DNA of 64,000 nt from JBPOFY01 sp051252415 (GCA_051252415.1 JBPOGA010000016.1:26916-90915), one strand, 5' to 3'. Counted from the first letter of the stretch, positions 45,550 to 54,308 are shown. Notes: a model not told the origin generated them from the sequence alone. Made by a program: numbers and translations.

Positions 45550-45789
45550 ATGAAAATCAAAATTCTCTACTTTGCACAACTCGCTGACCTTGCGGGTAAG
45601 ACAGAAGAAAGCCATGAACTCACGAGTAACTCTCCAGCTGAACTCTATGCGGAGCTGAAAGCGGCCTACAATTTCCCGCATGAGTTCAAGCAACTCCAGG
45701 TGGCAATCAACCACGAGCTATCTGCGCACCAAGCCGAACTTAAGGAAGGCGACTCCATTGCTTTTCTGCCACCGATGACGGGCGGTTGA
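45550..45789 (+). CDS. moaD: Molybdopterin synthase small subunit, sulfur carrier
   Basis: ATG 45550 (MKIKILYFAQLADLAGKTEE) gives 79 residues. The ubiquitin-like fold ends with the essential Gly-Gly (IAFLPPMTGG), which is activated as adenylate and then thiocarboxylate to donate sulfur to the pterin. Upstream in-frame starts lie inside mobA and the repeat. MoaE and MoeB are not seen nearby. It is the last gene of the moaC-mobA-moaD operon, followed by family H palindrome copy 2. Confidence 0.93.
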   Translation: MKIKILYFAQLADLAGKTEESHELTSNSPAELYAELKAAYNFPHEFKQLQVAINHELSAHQAELKEGDSIAFLPPMTGG

Positions 45790-45796
45790 GATAGGT

Positions 45797-45880
45797 CAGT
45801 CGGGTTGGCTTTAGCCGTCCGACATCGCGCACGACTCTCGGTGAATTCAAATGTCAGGCGGCTAAAGCCAACCTGACTAC
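45797..45880. repeat. Palindromic repeat, family H, copy 2
   Basis: It has the same arms as 42265-42346 (TCGGGTTGGCTTTAGCCG and inverse) with a different central 25 bases. It immediately follows moaD. The flanking GAATGC-CTCAC after the right arm is also shared with copy 1, so the unit is about 100 bases. Confidence 0.85.
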
Positions 45881-45914
45881 AGTAAGAATGCTCTCACAAT
45901 CTATCGTCTATATG

Positions 45915-45995
45915 GTAGCGGAACTGGGAACCAGTTTCGGCCAGCGGATACTACAGGCGAAGGACATGCCGAAAGTGCTTCGCACTTTCGCTACA
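45915..45995. repeat. Paired hairpin repeat, family D
   Basis: The left hairpin (45915-45942) has frame GTAGCGGAA-CTGG-GAA-CCAG-TTTCGGCC. The right, inverted hairpin (45969-45995) has core GTGC/GCAC in the same frame. The window-end repeats (63754-63780, 63929-63955) have CGAC/GTCG in that frame. The stem core changes while pairing is kept. Confidence 0.75.
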
Positions 45996-46036
45996 AATAC
46001 TAGGTTTCTGAAATTTCCTCCAATTTAAGGATAAAC

Positions 46037-46066
46037 AAAAAAGGGCGAACTCTTACGAGTTCGCCC
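46037..46066 (-). terminator. cysCDN operon terminator
   Basis: GGGCGAACTC (46043-46052) pairs with GAGTTCGCCC (46057-46066) around TTAC. On the minus strand it is followed by TTTTTTG. It lies 26 bases after the cysN stop. Confidence 0.9.
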
Positions 46067-46092
46067 TTTTGCAAAATGTATCTATTGATCAA

Positions 46093-47373
46093 CTATATGA
46101 TCATGCCCGCTGCCACAGTCGCATTGTTCAATTGATCAATCAATACGAAGCTACCTGTGATACGATTCGACTTGTAACTATCGGCAATCAAAGGAGCTGA
46201 TGTGCGAATTTTGATACGACCAATATCGTTCAAATTAAGCGTTACGTCATCCTCGACCCGGTGAAGCGTGTTGATATTCACCTTATAACATACCTCAGTA
46301 ACAATGGCTTTCACTTCCTTAGTCGTGTGACGAAGAATGTATTTACCACTGCCTGTAAGCGGCTTGTCCGAAGAGAACCAGCAAACCATTGCATCGATAT
46401 CTTGCGTTGGCTCGGGCTTATTGTTCGCCTTCACGAGCATATCACCACGTGACATATCGATCTCATCTTCGAGTGTAATCGTCGCAGACATTGGTGCGAA
46501 GGCTTCCTTTTGAGGGCCATCCATCGACTCAATTGCTTTGATCTTCGAAGTAAATCCGGATGGCAGCACGGTGACATCATCACCTGGTTTAAAGACACCA
46601 CCTGCAACACGACCCGCGAAACCACGGAAGTCATGATACTTGTCGGAATGTGGACGAATCACCCACTGCACAGGGAAACGTGCTTCAACGTGATTTTCAT
46701 CCGCACCGATATAAACGGTTTCTAAGTGGTAAAGTAGTGTCGGGCCTTGATACCAAGGCATGTTCTCGGACTTATCGACGATGTTATCACCAATCAACGC
46801 ACTGGCTGGAATGAAGGTCACATCCACAATATTATCGAGACGCGACGCGAAGCTCTTGAAGTCGGCGACGATCTTGTTGAAGACCTCTTCGTCCCAATCC
46901 ACCAAGTCCATTTTATTGACACAAACAACCACGTGCTGAATGCGAAGCAAATTGGCGATGAATGAGTGGCGGCAAGTTTGCTCGATCACACCCTTACGTG
47001 CATCAATCAATACGATCGCTAGATTCGCAGTGGATGCACCGGTCACCATGTTACGTGTGTATTGTATATGGCCCGGTGTGTCGGCGATAATGAACTTACG
47101 TTTCGGCGTCGCGAAATAGCGATATGCCACATCGATGGTAATACCTTGCTCACGTTCAGCACGGAGGCCGTCGGTCAACAATGCAAGGTTTACATTTTCG
47201 TCACCACGTGCTTTGGAACTGACTTCCATTGCCTCCATTTGGTCTTCGAAAATGGCCTTACTATCGTAGAGAAGGCGCCCAATCAATGTGCTCTTACCGT
47301 CGTCAACTGAACCAGCAGTAGTAAACCGCAGTAGGTCCATATCGAGGTATCCTGAATTATTATCTTCGCTCAT
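46093..47373 (-). CDS. cysN: Sulfate adenylyltransferase, GTPase subunit
   Basis: This 426-residue translation-factor-type GTPase has G1 GSVDDGKSTLIGRLLYDSK, G3 ADTPGHIQYTRNMV and G4 NKMDLVDW. C-terminal EF-Tu-like beta-barrels follow. With CysD it makes APS from sulfate and ATP, using GTP hydrolysis to drive the reaction. It has no fused APS kinase (CysC is separate). It is the third gene of cysC-cysD-cysN, 47 bases after cysD. Confidence 0.95.
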   Translation of the reverse strand: MSEDNNSGYLDMDLLRFTTAGSVDDGKSTLIGRLLYDSKAIFEDQMEAMEVSSKARGDENVNLALLTDGLRAEREQGITIDVAYRYFATPKRKFIIADTPGHIQYTRNMVTGASTANLAIVLIDARKGVIEQTCRHSFIANLLRIQHVVVCVNKMDLVDWDEEVFNKIVADFKSFASRLDNIVDVTFIPASALIGDNIVDKSENMPWYQGPTLLYHLETVYIGADENHVEARFPVQWVIRPHSDKYHDFRGFAGRVAGGVFKPGDDVTVLPSGFTSKIKAIESMDGPQKEAFAPMSATITLEDEIDMSRGDMLVKANNKPEPTQDIDAMVCWFSSDKPLTGSGKYILRHTTKEVKAIVTEVCYKVNINTLHRVEDDVTLNLNDIGRIKIRTSAPLIADSYKSNRITGSFVLIDQLNNATVAAGMII

Positions 47374-47420
47374 GTTTTTAAATTTTTAATAGCTAATGTG
47401 TAATGACTGATAAGAACGGC

Positions 47421-48329
47421 CTAGAAGTAGCCTTGCTTTTTGCGGTCTTCCATCGCGGTTTCGGAACGCTTATCATCGGCACGTGTACCACGCTCGGTCT
47501 GACGAGCTGCAGCGACTTCGTCGATGATATCGTCAAGGTTATCAGCAGTGGAGAGACATGCACCTGTGCATGTCGCATCACCAATTGTGCGGAAGCGAAC
47601 CACCATCTTCTCAACCTTCTCACCTGGGAGTAGTTCGATAAAGTCACAAACGCCCATGATCACACCATCACGCACGAAGCAATCGCGCTCGTGTGAAAAG
47701 TATAGGTGTGGAAGTTCGATTTCTTCGGCTTTGATATATTGCCAGATGTCCATCTCAGTCCAGTTACTCAGTGGAAACACGCGGAAGTGCTCACCATGTT
47801 GTTTACGACCATTGAAAATGTTCCAGAGCTCTGGACGTTGGTTCTTTGGATCCCATTGACCGAAAGCATCACGGTGCGAGAAGAAACGCTCCTTCGCACG
47901 GGCTTTTTCTTCGTCGCGACGTCCACCTCCAAGGGCAGCGTCATATTGGCCTTCTTCAAGTGCTTCGAGGAGCGCGACGGTTTGCAAACCATTACGGCTG
48001 GCACGTGCGCCCTTCTCTTCGACCACTTTACCTTCGTCGATTGCCTTTTGAACGGAGCCAACAATCAGCTCTGCACCAAGCTCTTCAACATACTTGTCGC
48101 GAAACTCCATTGTCTCAGGGAAGTTATGACCAGTGTCGACATGCAACAATTGGAATGGCAACTTCGCCGGCCAGAAAGCCTTCTTCGCGAGGTGCGCCAT
48201 CACGATGGAATCTTTACCACCGGAAAAGAGCAGGACTGGTTTCTCAAACTGAGCGGCTGTTTCACGAAGGACGTAGATCGCTTCGGACTCGAGCTGTTTG
48301 AGGTGAGTGATTGTGTAATCTTGGTGCAT
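47421..48329 (-). CDS. cysD: Sulfate adenylyltransferase, catalytic subunit
   Basis: This 302-residue PP-loop protein has PVLLFSGGKDSIVMAHLAKK (SGGxDS), LLHVDTGHNFPETMEFRD, LGGGRRDEEKARAKERFFSH and the C-terminal RFRTIGDATCTGACLS, all typical of CysD. It forms adenosine 5'-phosphosulfate together with CysN in the cytosol. It lies between cysC and cysN. Confidence 0.96.
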   Translation of the reverse strand: MHQDYTITHLKQLESEAIYVLRETAAQFEKPVLLFSGGKDSIVMAHLAKKAFWPAKLPFQLLHVDTGHNFPETMEFRDKYVEELGAELIVGSVQKAIDEGKVVEEKGARASRNGLQTVALLEALEEGQYDAALGGGRRDEEKARAKERFFSHRDAFGQWDPKNQRPELWNIFNGRKQHGEHFRVFPLSNWTEMDIWQYIKAEEIELPHLYFSHERDCFVRDGVIMGVCDFIELLPGEKVEKMVVRFRTIGDATCTGACLSTADNLDDIIDEVAAARQTERGTRADDKRSETAMEDRKKQGYF

Positions 48330-48358
48330 GTTTTTTTGTTAAAGAAGTTAGAAGTAAA

Positions 48359-48976
48359 CTAGCTTTCTGTTTTCTTGATTAAAGGGAGGACTCTTTCGAG
48401 CAATTCGTTGAGGGACTCTTCTTCGGTCTTATCGTCAGTTGAGATCGTCCAGTCTGGATCGCCCGCTTCAGGCGCTTCAAAAGATGAGTCTTTACCAGTA
48501 AAATGCTTCACGCCGCCAGCAGCAGCTTTCGCGTAGAGGCCTTTCACATCACGTTCGGCACAAGTCTCAAACGATGCTTTCACATAGACTGGTGTGATGT
48601 CGGCTTCACCCGCAATTTCACGAGCTGAGGCGCGCAAATCACGTTTAGGTGTAATAAAAGAAGTGAATACTACCACGCCCATATCGAGGAACAGACGGGC
48701 AACCTCGGAAATTCTGCGAATATTTTCTTGGCGATCTTCATCAGAAAATCCCAGATCTGAGTTCAAACCGCTACGGATATTATCCCCATCGAGAATCTTA
48801 GTCACGTAGCCCAACTCGACCAATTTACGCTCTAAAGCGTTGGCTAGTGTGCTTTTACCCGATCCTGACAGCCCATAAAACCAAAAAATATGCCCACGTT
48901 GACCCAACTGAGCCTCCTTGGATTCGCGGCCAAGCATGCGGTGGAATTCGGTGTGTATGTTCTCAGGTGTGGACAT
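48359..48976 (-). CDS. cysC: Adenylylsulfate kinase
   Basis: This 205-residue P-loop kinase has IFWFYGLSGSGKSTLANALE, the metal/APS site ILDGDNIRSGLNSDLGFSDE and the R-R-I segment RQENIRRISEVARLF. It phosphorylates APS to PAPS. It is the first gene of the cys operon, 29 bases before cysD. A perfect dyad upstream (49037-49055) may be a regulatory site. Confidence 0.96.
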   Translation of the reverse strand: MSTPENIHTEFHRMLGRESKEAQLGQRGHIFWFYGLSGSGKSTLANALERKLVELGYVTKILDGDNIRSGLNSDLGFSDEDRQENIRRISEVARLFLDMGVVVFTSFITPKRDLRASAREIAGEADITPVYVKASFETCAERDVKGLYAKAAAGGVKHFTGKDSSFEAPEAGDPDWTISTDDKTEEESLNELLERVLPLIKKTES

Positions 48977-49036
48977 TTGTAAGACCGCGATGAAAGCGGA
49001 AGTCAGTTAAAAGTAAACCGATTTCTGACTATCTTG

Positions 49037-49055
49037 GGTTCTTGAGTCAAGAACC
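49037..49055. promoter_or_regulatory. Perfect 9-1-9 dyad upstream of cysC
   Basis: GGTTCTTGA-G-TCAAGAACC lies 61 bases upstream of the cysC ATG and 32 bases after the TIGR03790 stop. The perfect symmetry and tight centre fit a dimeric repressor/activator site, for example for sulfur control. It might instead be a terminator stem for the infC operon, but no T-run follows. Confidence 0.45.
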
Positions 49056-49086
49056 TATTAAATGAATCCAATTTAATTGCTGCGCC

Positions 49087-50730
49087 CTATTTCGACCCAC
49101 CGCTCGCTTTCAGTTGCCGCGCCTCTAAACTCCAACGCGATGCATTCGTTGATCTCCGTTGAGTGGCTGCAACAAGTGCACCACCCTCCAATAATGCGAT
49201 GCGGAGTGACTTGTCTAGATGGCGTTGAGCAATCAAACGCTCGTAGATATCCAAGGCCAAGGCAGACTCTCCGAGTTCATGTAGCTTATCCGCGATCTGC
49301 TTCACAAGAATCTGCTCATCCGTAGCAAAAACAGTGATATACCGAATAATTTTAAGAGCTTCAACAGCCTCCTTAGTTTGCCCCAGTTTCTCATACAAAC
49401 CTGACAGTTTATATGCTAATACCAGAGTCGGTGCTTTAAAAAAGCGCGTCTTCGTGTAGTTCAATGCCGCCTCATCGCTAACCTCTGCTTGCAGTCGGTT
49501 GATTTCCCGAAGGTATACATAGGTGCTGTAGGGGCCGTCTGGCTCCTTTGAAAGCTGTTCTTTCAAATCCACTTTGAATGGCCGATACAAAGGGTCACCG
49601 ATTGCTACTCCCATCCAACTTAATGCAGGATTACTATAAAAGACAGCTTCACCAAATGTATGCCCTTCAAGTAAATGCTCTAAGAATCGATCAGGACGAT
49701 GGGTAAGATTTGCATAAGGCTCGTAGACATTACCCATAGTCGCGCAGTAACCCTGTTTAACAAAGGCGCCGAGCCAAGCTTTGCCTTTTTCTCGAACTGA
49801 AGTCGCCGAGTAACTGTGAAAATGGAATCCAATCGCTCCAGGCGGCACGGACCAACTGGGCAAAGCCCACTGAGCATAGGCTCTCTCGTAGTACCAACCC
49901 ATATAGATCGCTGGCCCATCGTAACGATTATTAAGACCCAAGAGTTTTTTAGAGCTTTCAAAGTCTGTGTCGAAGTAAGCAGACTGCGCCAAACTACCCG
50001 CGGCACTTATCCATTCGTCCCCTTGCTTATAAGGGCCGCCAATATCAATGTAAGCACGCCCCATCAGGCCAGTTTCCTCTGCTTCTAAAGTTCGGTCGAC
50101 CAAGCGCTTCACATCATCCACCGTGTAGCCATCAAGTCGACTCACTCGTATAAGTTGGCTCATTCCTCCCGGTGCGATGTATTTCTTCTCAAAATGCGGG
50201 TTTGGAATCAGAGCGGTCATCGAAGCACTCGTAGGCGCCAAAAGTAAGGCCAAATCGCTATCTACCGCGGATCGATTGACCATCAATTCCTTTGTTATAT
50301 TTGGGAGATTGGCCTCCACTTTCGAAGGGTCATTTGAGATCCGCAGCGGCACCCCTCGTGTCGTGACAAGGTAGCTTATCGAATTCACGACAATAGACAT
50401 GCCCTTACGACCGTAATCGTCCGACACAATCATACGCGCGCCCTCCACCCAATCATCCTTAAGCAATGCGGTGAGCAAGGGATTATATATCGTATCGACG
50501 TATTCTTGAACGGTAATCGTCTCTGCCGAGCTGGTCTTCAGGCGAATAATGTTCTTTTTAGGAATCCCCCGCGCCGCGGCATAATACTCACCGATTTCAA
50601 CGGAGCCCGCATCATTCTCATTAACCACAATGATCACTCGCTCGGCCTCATCGCTGCCAGCGCCTAGAACTGGCACATTCAAAACTAAGAGAAGGCCTAA
50701 TATCCATGAGAAATGCTTCATATGTATCAT
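49087..50730 (-). CDS. TIGR03790-family exported protein
   Basis: This 547-residue protein has a signal peptide (MKHFSWILGLLLVLNVPVLG). The N-terminal block RVIIVVNENDAGSVEIGEYY followed by AAARGIPKKNIIRLK, and later LVTTRGVPLRIS and GAIGFHFHSYSATS, are hallmarks of TIGR03790, a family of unknown function found in Verrucomicrobia, Planctomycetes and others. The C-terminal 150 residues look TPR-like. The start overlaps the amidase stop as ATGA, supporting ATG 50730 and translational coupling to the cell-wall amidase. An envelope or cell-wall role is inferred. Confidence 0.88.
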   Translation of the reverse strand: MIHMKHFSWILGLLLVLNVPVLGAGSDEAERVIIVVNENDAGSVEIGEYYAAARGIPKKNIIRLKTSSAETITVQEYVDTIYNPLLTALLKDDWVEGARMIVSDDYGRKGMSIVVNSISYLVTTRGVPLRISNDPSKVEANLPNITKELMVNRSAVDSDLALLLAPTSASMTALIPNPHFEKKYIAPGGMSQLIRVSRLDGYTVDDVKRLVDRTLEAEETGLMGRAYIDIGGPYKQGDEWISAAGSLAQSAYFDTDFESSKKLLGLNNRYDGPAIYMGWYYERAYAQWALPSWSVPPGAIGFHFHSYSATSVREKGKAWLGAFVKQGYCATMGNVYEPYANLTHRPDRFLEHLLEGHTFGEAVFYSNPALSWMGVAIGDPLYRPFKVDLKEQLSKEPDGPYSTYVYLREINRLQAEVSDEAALNYTKTRFFKAPTLVLAYKLSGLYEKLGQTKEAVEALKIIRYITVFATDEQILVKQIADKLHELGESALALDIYERLIAQRHLDKSLRIALLEGGALVAATQRRSTNASRWSLEARQLKASGGSK

Positions 50731-51755
50731 TGAATTCGTTGTAATCGCTTTTGATAATCGTTGATACCCTCAAACAGACTTTGCGCAAGTGTTTGACGGA
50801 AAGTTGCCGTGCGAAGTTTTTGCGCCGTGCTAGGATTTGTAACAAAGCCCAGTTCTACTAAGACTCCCGGACAATCCAAATGTTTCAGCACTAAAAAACG
50901 TGCGCGTTTCAACCCTCGATCCGGACCACCAAGACGCTTCACTAGCGAACGCTGCACATGATAACTGATCAATGCATTCCAAGGGTCTTGCTTGTTGCCT
51001 TCGTAGGCGACGTTGTCACGCGATTCAGGTTTCGGAAACTTCGACGATGCTTGATACTGCGGCGTCAACGCAAAGGACTCAAAGCCGTGCGCGGTAGCCG
51101 AACCTGCGGCATTGAAATGGAGACTCAAGAACAAGTCGGCATTCGCACGATTCGCGACATCTGGTCGCTGTTTTAAGGGAATGTAGATATCACTATCGCG
51201 CGTCATCACCACCTCATAGCCAGCGCGCTCAAGCATCTGCTTTAATCGACGAGACACATCTAAGGTTAGATCCTTCTCCTGCAAACCGTAAGCATCATTA
51301 CGTGCCCCACTATCGTGCCCACCGTGCCCCGCATCAATCACGATGCGTTTCAGGTTAGGTGGTTTACCAAAAGCCTGCGGCGTCAAAATCGATTGCAATA
51401 CATGCTGATAATCCGCCTTGGATATATGTAAACGCCCCCCCGACATCTCAGTCGGAAATCCTAGAATCACCGGTAGCCCATTAATTTTCAGATTACGTGA
51501 ATTCTTATCGATATCGATCGTCGTCCACTGACTTTTCAAGCGGACTGTCGTATTCCCCGACAGCCAGTAGGCTTTCATACCAAAGCGCGCACCTATGTTT
51601 GCCAAATCTACATAGGCCCTGCCTTTAACTTGAATCTCGCGCGCGTCTGCCGACGACACACACGTCAACCAAACAGCGAGTGCTAGCAGCCAAACAGAGA
51701 AACCAAAACTACAGACGGGGCGTGACGCACGTAACCGATGTGTGCCGCCCCGCAT
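50727..51755 (-). CDS. N-acetylmuramoyl-L-alanine amidase (Amidase_3)
   Basis: This 342-residue protein has an N-terminal export signal (VWLLALAVWLTCVSSADA). A beta-type N-terminal domain at about 40-125 resembles a copper-amine-oxidase-like or AMIN-type module. The C-terminal Amidase_3 domain has the zinc ligands in VIDAGHGGHDSGA, the conserved Glu in LQEKDLTLDVSRRLK, and LFLSLHFNAA. GVLVELGFVTNP near the end carries the catalytic Glu. It cleaves the stem peptide from muramic acid in peptidoglycan during division or recycling. It follows infC by 6 bases. Confidence 0.93.
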   Translation of the reverse strand: MRGGTHRLRASRPVCSFGFSVWLLALAVWLTCVSSADAREIQVKGRAYVDLANIGARFGMKAYWLSGNTTVRLKSQWTTIDIDKNSRNLKINGLPVILGFPTEMSGGRLHISKADYQHVLQSILTPQAFGKPPNLKRIVIDAGHGGHDSGARNDAYGLQEKDLTLDVSRRLKQMLERAGYEVVMTRDSDIYIPLKQRPDVANRANADLFLSLHFNAAGSATAHGFESFALTPQYQASSKFPKPESRDNVAYEGNKQDPWNALISYHVQRSLVKRLGGPDRGLKRARFLVLKHLDCPGVLVELGFVTNPSTAQKLRTATFRQTLAQSLFEGINDYQKRLQRIQ

Positions 51756-51761
51756 GGCTAA

Positions 51762-52409
51762 TTATGCGTCTTCTTCGTCGTCGAAGTCTTCGTCATCATG
51801 CTCTTCACTTTCGTGAACCACATCTTCAGGACGGTTGAACTTCAAAACACGCTTCCCTTCTGGGAGCGGTGAAAGAATCGCAGTGACTTGACGGCCAACC
51901 AACTTCGGTGGCGAATCCGCTGTCGAAACACCTGCAAGCTCATCCTTAGCAAGGTTCACACGATTAAAGCCCAGCTCACGGTGCTCGTTTTCACGACCGC
52001 GAAACTGTAGCGTCAACTTCACCTTATTACCATGGTGTAAGAAATTCTCTGCTCGTCGAAGTTTTGTTACAAAGTCATGCTCGCCGATCGAAACACGGAA
52101 TTTCACTTCCTTCAGCTTCGTGCTAGCCTGCTTCGTCTCCTTCTGCTTCTTACTCTCCTCGTAAAGGAACTTACCAAAGTCGAGAATACGACATACTGGT
52201 GGGCGCGCCGCAGGAGATACTTCGATCAAGTCGAGTCCTACTTTTTGCGCCAGCTCTAATGCCTTCTTGGGAGGCATGACACCTAGGTTGGTGCCTTCAG
52301 GGCCAATCACACGGACTTCTGCCGCGCGAATGCGATCGTTTCTTCTGAGACCTTTCGGTCCACGATTACGGTTGTTATAGTTGCCGCGATTATTCGGGTA
52401 TTTTGCCAT
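51762..52409 (-). CDS. infC: Translation initiation factor IF-3 with acidic C-terminal tail
   Basis: This 215-residue protein has an Asn/Arg-rich N-terminal extension (YPNNRGNYNNRNRGPKG), then the IF-3 N-domain (RRNDRIRAAEVRVIGPEGTN, LDLIEVSPAARPPVCRILDF, GKFLYEE). The C-domain follows (LKEVKFRVSIGEHDFVTKLR, VKLTLQFRGRENEH). The tail is very acidic (EEHDDEDFDDEEDA). IF-3 prevents 30S-50S joining and checks start codons. Here the start is ATG, not the ATT of E. coli infC. No rpmI/rplT follow; instead it heads an operon with the amidase and TIGR03790 protein. Confidence 0.96.
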   Translation of the reverse strand: MAKYPNNRGNYNNRNRGPKGLRRNDRIRAAEVRVIGPEGTNLGVMPPKKALELAQKVGLDLIEVSPAARPPVCRILDFGKFLYEESKKQKETKQASTKLKEVKFRVSIGEHDFVTKLRRAENFLHHGNKVKLTLQFRGRENEHRELGFNRVNLAKDELAGVSTADSPPKLVGRQVTAILSPLPEGKRVLKFNRPEDVVHESEEHDDEDFDDEEDA

Positions 52410-52655
52410 TAATTATTGAGGAGATAAACGTCTTGTATCGGATTTCAGACAGGAAAAACCTAGGACAAAGCGTGGGCCGCATCGTGCTGCCCGCTTCTTT
52501 AGTCGCTTTATACCATATTCGGTTGTGATTGGTTAACCATACAAGACCAACAACGTTTAAGGAGAGTATTTCGCATTTCAACCCTTTATTTAGCAGGTAA
52601 TTAATTGAAAATTGCCACTTTGATCCATGATCCACGTGCACTGTGCAGACTTATA

Positions 52656-52812
52656 TACTGCCGCGCATCATAATTTATGATTCCGAAAAAGATTAGAGAA
52701 CGGGAGCAGGATGCTCCCACTACTGTTCTAGATCCGTCATTCGCAAGGCGGTGGGAGCACCTTGCTCCCGTTCTTATCGTGCGTATTTCATAAAATTTGA
52801 TGCACGGCAGTA
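52656..52812. repeat. Nested palindromic (MITE-like) element, family G
   Basis: Outer arms 52656-52680 and 52788-52812 match as inverted repeats at 22 of 25 bases (TACTGCCG-GCATCA core). Inside are inner 23-base inverted arms at 52698-52720 and 52751-52773 (GAACGGGAGCA...TGCTCCCAC), each a hairpin on its own. No clear target-site duplication flanks it. Confidence 0.75.
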
Positions 52813-52885
52813 CATCCGAATCACCACATGGACGCATAAAATTGATCAACCAGCGCCTCTAGCTCTTCGGACCTTTCAAAATGAA

Positions 52886-52909
52886 GTCGAGGGATCAACC
52901 CTCTCCTAC
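52886..52909. repeat. Solo arm of palindrome family E
   Basis: It reads GTCGAGGGATCAACCC and continues to CTCCTAC, one base different from the right arms at 45519-45542 and 54254-54277. The matching left arm is degraded. Confidence 0.7.
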
Positions 52910-52914
52910 AATAA

Positions 52915-52979
52915 TGGAGGGCGATGCTCTGTCATCGCCGCGGGATGCCTTAATGACATCGCGGCTGCGACGGAGCGTT
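52915..52979. repeat. Truncated copy of palindrome family F
   Basis: It starts TGGAGGGCGATGCTCTG and shares ATGCCTTAATGAC-type and GGCTGCGACGGAGCG blocks with the complete copy at 54309-54406. Its right terminus (GCAGCCCTCCA) is missing where the tandem repeat begins. Confidence 0.7.
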
Positions 52980-52999
52980 GAGTAAAAAACATACAATTT

Positions 53000-53322
53000 C
53001 GACAACGCAGGTAGCGGCGCGTGTCCCTACGCGCCATTGAGGCGTGTTGGCGATCGTGCTCGCCGTCAACCAACATCAGCAGCTCAAACGTATGGCGGTC
53101 GGGACGTCCGCCCCTACCTCATACGCCTCGGCTCAAAATGCACAAAAAACAGAAGTGTTGAGTAAAAATCATACGACAACGCAGGTAGCGGCGCGTGTCC
53201 CTACGCGCCATTACGGCGTGTTAGCGATCGTGACTCGCCGTCAACCAACATCAGCAGCTCAAACGTATGACGGTCGGGACGTCCGCCCCTACCTAATACG
53301 CCTCCGCTCAAAATGCACAAAA
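53000..53322. repeat. Two tandem copies of a 174-bp unit carrying GGTAG...CTACC palindromes (family A)
   Basis: Copies begin at 53000 and 53174 with CGACAACGCAGGTAGCGGCG and are about 95% alike. Each contains an imperfect palindrome bounded by GGTAG and CTACC (53010-53118 and 53184-53293). Related single elements occur at 57476-57553 and 59737-59809. Confidence 0.85.
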
Positions 53323-53347
53323 AAGCCGAAGCGTTTCCGCTCCGGCT
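53318..53347 (-). terminator. tpiA terminator
   Basis: Arms 53324-53333 (AGCCGAAGCG) and 53338-53347 (CGCTCCGGCT) pair with one wobble. On the minus strand they are followed by a TTTTTT run. It lies 26 bases after the tpiA stop. Confidence 0.88.
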
Positions 53348-53372
53348 TTTGAAAGGTTTTCGAATCTAAAGA

Positions 53373-54152
53373 CTACTTAGAAAGCTCGACTGCTGCTGCT
53401 ATAATGCCAGCGAAATCATTCGCCTTGAGGGCTGCGCCACCGATGAGACCACCGTCGATGTTCTTTTGAGCTAGCAATTCAGGTGCGTTACCTGGCTTCA
53501 TGGAACCTCCGTAAAGGATGCGCACCTTCTCAGCTGCTTCTGCACCGATCAGACCTGCGAGCAGGCAACGAATTTCCGCGTGCACTTCTTCAGCCATCTC
53601 TGGTGTCGCTGTCTTGCCTGTGCCAATCGCCCAAACTGGCTCGTAAGCAACTACAAGTGCATCTGCATTGGCTGCAGTTACACCGACTAGGGCGCCTTCG
53701 AGTTGAGTCTTGATGACTTCGTTGACCTTACCTGCTTCGCGCTCGTCGAGTGTTTCACCAATGCAGACGATTGGCTTCAAGTTCGCTGCGAATGCCGCAA
53801 GTGTCTTCTTGTTAACGATCGCGTCGGTCTCGCCGAAATATTCGCGGCGCTCGGAGTGACCGAGGATGACGAAGTTGCAGAACAAGTGACGAAGCATCTC
53901 CGCAGAGATCTCTCCAGTGTATGCACCGGAAGCTTCGAAGCTCATATTTTGCGCGCCAAGTTGAACATTTGACTCGTTCACGACCTTAGAGACAGACTCC
54001 AATGCTGTGAAAGTTGGGCATACGCAGACGGCTACGTCTGTTTGCGGGCCAACAATGCTGACTACGTCTTTAGCGAGCTCAGCACCTTCGGCTGAGTTCA
54101 AGTTCATTTTCCAGTTACCTGCGATGAGGTATTTGCGTGCTGAGTTACTCAT
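53373..54152 (-). CDS. tpiA: Triose-phosphate isomerase
   Basis: This 259-residue TIM-barrel enzyme has AGNWKMNLNSAEGAELA with the catalytic Lys (NWKMN), NFVILGHSERREYFGE with the catalytic His, the catalytic Glu in VVAYEPVWAIGTGKTAT, and LYGGSMKPGNA. It interconverts DHAP and glyceraldehyde 3-phosphate. It is the third gene in the order gap-pgk-tpiA, but separate terminators and repeats between the genes suggest separate transcripts. Confidence 0.97.
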   Translation of the reverse strand: MSNSARKYLIAGNWKMNLNSAEGAELAKDVVSIVGPQTDVAVCVCPTFTALESVSKVVNESNVQLGAQNMSFEASGAYTGEISAEMLRHLFCNFVILGHSERREYFGETDAIVNKKTLAAFAANLKPIVCIGETLDEREAGKVNEVIKTQLEGALVGVTAANADALVVAYEPVWAIGTGKTATPEMAEEVHAEIRCLLAGLIGAEAAEKVRILYGGSMKPGNAPELLAQKNIDGGLIGGAALKANDFAGIIAAAVELSK

Positions 54153-54204
54153 AATATTTTTAATGGCTAATTGTTAATGACTAAAATTTGAGAGTGTAAA
54201 ATTC

Positions 54205-54277
54205 GTAGGAGAGGCTTTACGCCTCGACCAACTTCAAAGCTTTTCACGATGGGGTCGAGGGATAAACCCTCTCCTAC
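54205..54277. repeat. Palindromic repeat, family E, complete copy
   Basis: The left hairpin (54205-54229, GTAGGAGAGGCTTTACGCCT) and the right inverted hairpin (54254-54277) flank 24 bases. The stem pair is C/G on the left and G/C on the right, so pairing is kept although bases differ. Confidence 0.8.
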
Positions 54278-54308
54278 TAAAGAAGTTAGGCTTAAGATTT
54301 AATAAAAA

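Larger units (their letters stand above)
52410..53372. other. 963-base repeat-rich intergenic region
   Basis: No gene is supported between infC and tpiA. The region holds a nested palindrome (52656-52812), a family E arm (52886-52909), a truncated family F copy (52915-52979), a 174-base tandem duplication (53000-53322) and the tpiA terminator. Open frames here are repeats read by chance. Confidence 0.8.

Noticed and set aside
53000..53322. CRISPR array
   Set aside because: Only two long 174-base tandem units, no short regular repeats with unique spacers, and no cas genes in the window.
53044..53352. 102-codon frame in the tandem repeats before tpiA
   Set aside because: The product simply repeats the 174-base unit and includes the terminator. 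Not protein-like.
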